Below are positions 58,491-64,000 of a stretch of 64,000 bases of DNA, in pieces (the stretch's first letter is position 1; each line of letters starts with the position of its first letter). Location: NCBI GenBank assembly GCA_024699855.1, contig JAMPIQ010000002.1:8804001-8868000 (forward strand). Reading direction: 5' to 3'. The DNA comes from Aphelenchoides besseyi (taxonomy: Eukaryota; Nematoda; Chromadorea; Rhabditida; Aphelenchoididae). The notes beneath the pieces were generated by a model that worked only from the letters and a program-made list of their open reading frames with translations, had not been told where the DNA came from and searched no databases. The position numbers and the translations under genes were made by a program.

Positions 58491-60212
58491 CGGATTTATT
58501 GGGTACTAGAAAAGAGACGACAACAATATTAGGTGGGGAAAAAATAGAAAAAGATCTTAAAAACGACTCACAACTGAACGGCAGGCAGCCAGCGAAGATG
58601 ATGGATTGGCCTGGTGGTCGGTGTCGCGATAAGACTTTTAAGAGTCAACTAAGATCGGGACAGCAAGTTTACGGATTCATTAAATCATAAGTGAAAGTAA
58701 CTTTGTTAAAAGTCAATTGGAAACTTTATCTCCAATGCAACCGATCATGCCACTAATTGATTGCAAATATCCGGTAATAGACATCGAATGTCAAATCGAC
58801 AGTAAAACGGGCCAATTCCCCAGTCAATTGGTCGTTTTCCGGAGAGGCGAAAATTTAAAAGTGATAATGCTGGCTTTCATTTAAATAAAGTAACAAACTA
58901 CCTGATCGTCGAATGGTACTTGTCTCGAACGGTGTAGTCCAGTGGCCGTCTTGTCGCATAGATAAAGCTTCAAGTACATTGCCTAAAAAATCAAATATGA
59001 TTAAACGGGCTATCAAAATAAGACCTAAAATTTGAAGATAAATTACTTGTGAGTAAGATAACAACTAAAAATTCAAGAATTTCAAGATGCATTTTTTAGT
59101 TTCCGAAGATAAAAAACTTTCGAATTTGTGTAAATCGAGAGTCGTCTACATGAATTAAATTCAACAACAAAAAGTTTTTAAAAATTGGCAGCTCGTTCCT
59201 TACAAAGAAGCAGCATCTAAACGCTTGAGCACAATTCCTTCGCTGGAATTTGTCCGCCGAAATTGTTGGACAAAAACGCAGAGTATAACTGCGTTCGCGC
59301 AAAGACTTTAGCCAAATTTCAAGCGAACTTGATTAAGTTGAATAAATGCGCGCACACTGCTTGGCGAACCTATAAGTTTGCTGCAACAAATAACCATGTA
59401 CAAAATTGAGAGGTAAATTTATTGCATGTAAACTGGGTAAACAGTTTCTCTAAAACAAGATCCTTAAATCTTTGTTTCCCAAAATTTCGTTAGACTCATT
59501 GGGAATCAGATTTTTGGTCGAAAGGACTTAGACAAGTAGTAAATTTAGAGACTCACGTTGGTCTTTTCGATGGTGTCTAACTTTAATTCGCTTGCTTTGG
59601 CATCCGAAGGCTCAAAAACGAGCTCAGTTCGGGCTTTGGCGATGCTTTTATCATTTACACTTGAGGACTAAAATCATTTTGGTTTACAAGTAAATCAGCG
59701 GTCGGCTTTCTCTCCGGGGGGCCTTCCTCCACTTCAACAAAAACGATAGATGTCGTCTATTCAAGTAATACACGCTCAACTTCCAAAACATTCTTTTATC
59801 TCAAAAATCAATCATCTTCTGTTTCGATACCAAACACAATGGAGACACGCTAAACAACTATCAAACCTATCTTAATATCTATCAACAATTTCGCTTGCTC
59901 TCAACTTATCATTACATCTCTTTACCCTTGCAATTCTCATTCAAAACCATTAACAACGTCTTTCAACTACGAGTTAATTTGCTAACGATCAAACCAAAAT
60001 CTTTTCATGGGCTAGCATTCAAGTCCAAACTCTAATCTTCTTTCTACAGCATCGAATGTCAAAACCGATAGCACAAATCTAATGGCTGTTGATGATATCA
60101 AAACAGCGACTTGAACATTTTCTCGATCATTTGACTTCGACAATTTCGAGCACGAGACGAGCACAAACCAAACACCAAATTAGCATAAAAGAAGAGTGCT
60201 CATTTCAAAATA

Positions 60213-60424
60213 CAGGGTGTCCAGCCACAATCGGGCGATTTGAAATGCTTATATCTCAGTTATTTCTGAACCGTTTTTTATGCGGTTTCTTGTTGTTGAT
60301 AAATTGGACTAAGCAGTTTTGTTTGGCGTCGAGAAAATTTGCAATCTTCAACGGCAAATGCCGGAAATTTGCATTTTGGCGAAAAGTCGCAAAATTTGAC
60401 GAAATTTCCCAATGATGAGCATTC
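60213..60424 (+). repeat. Left inverted repeat of the mariner element
   Basis: Reverse complement of 61659-61870. It encodes the last ~25 residues of the transposase on the minus strand. Confidence 0.92.
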
Positions 60425-61637
60425 TGGTCGCTCTTTTTCTCAATTGTTTATCAGTTAATTTCAACACTTTTTCCGTTATTCTCAATGACTTTTGCATTGG
60501 TCGTTTAAAATCGTCCACTGCTCTATCAATCATTTCTTGATCCAAATTTGCGAATTCTCGTTCGATTCGTGCTTCCAAGTCGTCCAAGTTCGCTGGCTCT
60601 GTCCGATAAACCCGATCTTTGAGATATCCCCAAAGAAAGAAGTCGCACGGAGTTAAATCCGGGCTGTAAGGTGGCCACGGATATGGAGCAACAAAATTGC
60701 CTCCACCACGACCCATCCAACGCCCCGGGAACTGATTGTTCAACCAATCACGAACTCGAAGTGTGAAATGGGCCGGCGCCCCATCGTGCATAAACACGAC
60801 GAGGTCTTGGAGTCCCCAAGATTCGAGAGTGGGGTAGAACCGATCTTGGAGTAGTCGAAGATACGATTCGCCATTCACGTTGTCACGCGTGAAAAACGGC
60901 CCGACCACTCCCATTTTCCCGATTGCTGCCCAAACAGTCAGTCGAGGAGAATGGAGAGGGGTTTCTCGGTACCTAAGTTGTGAGATTAATCTTGTTGTTG
61001 ATTGAGACTTGCCAGTTGGGATTCGTATCTGTCCAATAACGAAAGTTATGCCGGTTTACGGATCCATGAATGGCAAAATGCGCCTCGTCCGAAAACATCA
61101 GATTCGATAGAAAATCGTGATTGTTGTTGAGAAGTTGCAATTGAGAACGAGCAAAATTCACACGAGTAGCCCAATTTTCAGAGGTTAAAGCTTGAAGCAA
61201 ACGCATCTTGTATGGATGATAACCTTCATTCTGAACAAACACATGATTCAAACATTTGGACTTGCTGTTAGAATTTGATGAATCGTTGATTTTGACGGCA
61301 TTCCCTCAAGTCTCGCGAGTGCTCAAACCGATAAATTAGCGTTCTCACGAATCAAACGGAAAACTTCGGCTACCGTATCTGCTGTTCTAGCCGTTCTGGA
61401 ACAAGAGCAGTCAAAGCTGAAAGGACTGTCAAACCTTTCATATTCTCGTTGCTTCTTTTCAACGTTCCCTTGCTCCAAGAATTTCTTAAGCCAAATCGGA
61501 AAGCTTGCAGTGCTAGGAACAGGAGCATGTGCACTGAGGTTAAAGTGACGTCGAAAAGCTCGCTGTACCGTAATCGGACTTTTTGACTTTGCGTATTCGA
61601 TCACACAAAATGCCTTCTCTTCATTTGACCAACCCAT
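60348..61637 (-). pseudogene. Broken mariner transposase (DUF4817-type N-terminus)
   Basis: Three frames on the minus strand. 61323-61637 has the helix-turn-helix N-terminus (WSNEEKAFCVIEYAKSKS, VQRAFRRHF). 60973-61251 has the first catalytic Asp (FSDEAHFAIHG). 60348-60914 has HDGAPAHF and the final YSPDLTPCDFF. A TGA interrupts the first part shortly before 61320, and frame changes separate the three pieces, one near 61255 and one near 60980. I count 46 residues between the second and third catalytic Asp; 41 is what I recall for this family. The C-terminal end runs into the left inverted repeat. Cut-and-paste transposase of the Tc1/mariner superfamily, inactive as read. Confidence 0.9.
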
Positions 61638-61658
61638 TTTTGAGCAAGAAATCGTTTC

Positions 61659-61870
61659 GAATGCTCATCATTGGGAAATTTCGTCAAATTTTGCGACTTT
61701 TCGCCAAAATGCAAATTTCCGGCATTTGCCGTTGAAGATTGCAAATTTTCTCGACGCCAAACAAAACTGCTTAGTCCAATTTATCAACAACAAGAAACCG
61801 CATAAAAAACGGTTCAGAAATAACTGAGATATAAGCATTTCAAATCGCCCGATTGTGGCTGGACACCCTG
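61659..61870 (-). repeat. Right inverted repeat of the mariner element
   Basis: Reverse complement of 60213-60424, ending GGCTGGACACCCTG before the TA duplication. The transposase start at 61637 lies just inside it. Confidence 0.92.
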
Positions 61871-61939
61871 TAAATGTGCACAATTCGGTCGCACACAGAC
61901 AAACAAACAGACGGACGGTTCTTGATTCTTTTAATAGGG

Positions 61940-62152
61940 ACTCAAAAATTGTTCGGGAAGCGGTTGGGTTTGCACAAATTTTCGACTTTTTGTTGAATTG
62001 GTTTCTGAACAAAACTCAGGCTTAAAGAACGAACTTTCGAATTTGTGTTGAGCTTAGGCTTACAAAAGAACCAAAACTTGGTCAAATGCAGGCAGCAAAA
62101 TCAGGGACACTGGAACAGTTGGAGCGTTCCAGAAATGGCATTTACATACTAC
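61940..62152 (-). repeat. Right arm of the 213-base inverted repeat
   Basis: Reverse complement of 56572-56784. Only 68 bases separate it from the TA duplication of the mariner element. Confidence 0.9.
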
Positions 62153-63160
62153 TGCTTCGTTTCTTGTTGAAGTTTTTCTTGAGACCGGAGGGTGTGGTTC
62201 TGATAAACGTTGAGTGAGTAGGAGGCTTCGATCAAAACGTGTATTCTGCTTTCCAAGCATATTCCGAAAGAGTTTTTTTGTTGTGTCGCGTACCGAAGAT
62301 TCGACAGTTTAATTTCGAATCGTTTTTGTTGCGTGCAAAAGATTTTAGTCGGAAGAATTGGTGTAATTCTTCCACAAAACCTCTGCTCCATTGAACGCAC
62401 TCAATTTACAATAATCACGGAGCGCACGTTTCGCCGACTCGTTTTGTTGTTGTTTTTGTGGAAACGAAGAGTAGACGCAAATTCTTCGGACGTTAATTTC
62501 GAATCTTTTGCGCAGAATCACGTGTAGAAATCGGTTCCTACGAAGTCCCGAATAGCACTTGGTCTACAGCTCTGAGAACTGAACTCCAAGTTGAAGTGTG
62601 CATTTGGAGTCCCATGCGGACTTCTGAAATTCATTTGCTCTCAATTTTTCCCCACGGGATTGTGTAAGACGTTTTCTATTCCAATGGTTGACCTCCGGCA
62701 TTTGAGTTTCGACTGACCGGGAAACTACTTTTGGATACTCGGCATGAATTAAAGTCCCTATCCAAACACATCATTTCAGACCGTAGTACCTTATGCTAAT
62801 GCTTCAACAGTGAATGTGTTTTGGTAACAACGATTGTTTATAGCGACTCATGTATTCGCCTTTTACGAACACCCATGACACATAATCACAATTCCGTTTT
62901 ATGTGCAACACGATTGTAGTCACAACAAGCATTTATACGAAACGGTGGATTATTATCTCAAAGTGTCGAAATGTTAGCAGATGATCCGATCAAAGATTGC
63001 GGAGTGTTTTTTGTAAACCAACAGTCTAGTTAAATCGCGGGTTGAACAGTTGGGTTTTGTGTCAAGTGGATTACGTGGTTTCAACAAACGAATCGAAAAT
63101 GTTTCGCTTTACAAGGACTTTCAGGAGGCGTGTTCAATGTCAATACGAGATTCGTAAATC
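62153..63160. other. Intergenic region upstream of the mannosidase gene
   Basis: Short ORFs without domains. Presumably contains the mannosidase promoter in its right part. Confidence 0.4.
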
Positions 63161-63987
63161 ATGAGTAAATGGACTAAACCACTTTTTATTTTCATCACTG
63201 TTTTCCTACTTGTCTACGTGGTTCTGTTGCAAAATGCGGAGATTCCGACTTTCTCTGTTCTGCCAAGTTTCAGTCGAGTATGTTGTTTTCGATGATACGT
63301 GCAATAGAAACAAATTTTCAGTTAAACACTTTTGATATTCTGCATCTTGAGAATCCAAACAACAGCGACAATGAGATTCTGCTATTCGATCATCCCAAAG
63401 CCATTCTCTCGAAGATGGCAAACTTCGCGCGTCAAGAATGCCACGATTTTGCTCAAGAGTATACGGACATCAGAGTTTATTCAATTGGCTAATTTACGTT
63501 CAAAAAGTTCGCTTTCAGGTGGACGGTGAAAAAGTGCTGTTTGAAGAGGATTACACGATTCCGCAAAAATCGAAAGATCATCTAAACGTGTATCTTGTCT
63601 TTCATTCACATATCGATCCGGGATGGCTAAGAACATTCGATGAGTATTATGTCGAGAAAGTCGAGACTATCATCAACAACGCAGTCAACTTTCTTAGCGA
63701 TCATGCAGATTCACGATTTATTTGGTCAGAAATGTCCTATTTGGAGTTATGGTATCGCAAAGCAAATTCAGAGATGCGTAAAAAGCTCTTGGCGTATGTT
63801 TTAAGTTTAAAAGATACAAATAACCAAAAGTGTTTAGGATCCTATCCAGCGGCCAATTGGAATTAACTAGTGGTGGGTGGGTGATGACCGACGAGGCTAC
63901 CCCGTATTTTTGGGCAACAATCGACAACATAGTCGAGGGTCAGCAATTCGTTCGAGAGGAATTGAATGTTACGGTCAAAAACTCGTG
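63161..63987 (+). CDS. Golgi alpha-mannosidase II-type glycoside hydrolase (GH38), 5' part, cut by the window edge
   Basis: Exons 63161-63277, 63322-63474, 63519-63793 and 63838 to about 63987 join in frame. The start MSKWTKPLFIFITVFLLVYVVLL gives a short cytoplasmic tail and a signal anchor, as expected for a type II Golgi membrane enzyme. The catalytic domain opens with LVFHSHIDPGWLRTFDEYY, the GH38 zinc site; the usual Asn of HSHNDPGW is Ile here. FIWSEMSYLELWY and LTSGGWVMTDEATPYF follow in family order. The catalytic nucleophile Asp lies beyond the edge. Family enzymes trim mannose from N-glycans in the Golgi. The intron 63475-63518 removes an in-frame stop. Confidence 0.93.
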
Positions 63988-64000
63988 GTTAGTTTTTTAT

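Larger units (their letters stand above)
56785..60212. other. Interior of the inverted-repeat block
   Basis: No intact gene. Apart from the tRNA-like and Ulp1-like stretches listed separately, there are only short ORFs (57232-57749 +, 57920-58267 -, 58499-58690 +). This looks like decayed transposon sequence or ordinary intergenic DNA. Confidence 0.4.
60213..61870 (-). mobile_element. Mariner-type DNA transposon with 212-base inverted repeats, defective
   Basis: 1658 bases flanked by TA (60211-60212 and 61871-61872). The ends read CAGGGTGTCCAGCC. The inverted repeats 60213-60424 and 61659-61870 match over 212 bases by eye. A transposase is encoded on the minus strand but is broken. The arms stay nearly identical while the gene has decayed, which points to fairly recent movement, perhaps of an already defective copy. 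Confidence 0.93.
56572..62152. mobile_element. 5.6-kb block bounded by 213-base inverted repeats, candidate decayed DNA transposon
   Basis: The arms 56572-56784 and 61940-62152 are reverse complements with no difference that I can see over 213 bases, beginning GTAGTATGTAAATGCC at both outer ends. I could not find a target-site duplication. Inside are a tRNA-like stretch (56863-56946), a possible Ulp1-like protease remnant (58180-58490), and a later mariner insertion (60213-61870) close to the right arm. Whether the arms are the ends of one element or two copies of a repeat in opposite orientation cannot be settled from one copy. Confidence 0.55.

Overview
The window looks like nuclear DNA of a small invertebrate, most probably a nematode. 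The genes are intron-rich, and most introns are only about 33 to 50 bases long with GT...(T)TTAG or TTTCAG ends. The tandem-repeat galectin is of nematode LEC-1 type, and several small secreted Cys-rich proteins are present. I could not fix the genus. Most gene models below were built by joining exons by hand at GT-AG sites that keep the reading frame.

Layout. 0.7-2.5 kb: a small secreted protein (+) and a two-domain galectin (-), converging with overlapping 3' ends. 3.7-5.5 kb: a secreted Thr/Gln-rich protein. 5.8-7.8 kb: a seven-transmembrane, adhesion-GPCR-like receptor with a mucin-like ectodomain. 10.4-13.4 kb: an anion-type Cys-loop ligand-gated channel. 15.0-15.6 kb (-) and 40.1-40.7 kb (+): two paralogues of a family I do not recognise. 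16.6-20.4 kb: two homeobox genes flanking a small secreted protein gene. 20.55-25.25 kb: a complete-length Ty3/gypsy-type LTR retrotransposon with identical LTRs and a 5-base target duplication. 26.2-26.9 kb: a mariner-derived element with 210-base inverted repeats. 29.1-35.1 kb: an ATP8B-like phospholipid flippase. 35.2-38.5 kb: small secreted proteins, a basic hypothetical protein and a two-Kunitz protein. 44.0-46.1 kb: a JNK-type MAP kinase. 46.6-47.5 kb: a mucin-like protein with a minisatellite. 48.8-50.1 kb: a TMEM144-type membrane protein. 50.7-54.6 kb: CTR9 of the Paf1 complex. 54.9-55.3 kb: a Cys-rich secreted peptide. 56.6-62.2 kb: a transposon-rich block with 213-base inverted repeats, a decayed mariner and a possible Ulp1-like fragment. 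63.2 kb to the edge: the start of a Golgi alpha-mannosidase II-type gene.

The genes do not form one pathway. They are ordinary, independently transcribed metazoan genes (signalling, transcription, membrane transport, secretion) in which transposons have settled between genes. The most unusual items are the unknown paralogous pair, the young LTR element whose frame breaks all fall in homopolymers, a homeobox gene whose last splice site is one base short, and the nested inverted-repeat block at 56.6-62.2 kb.
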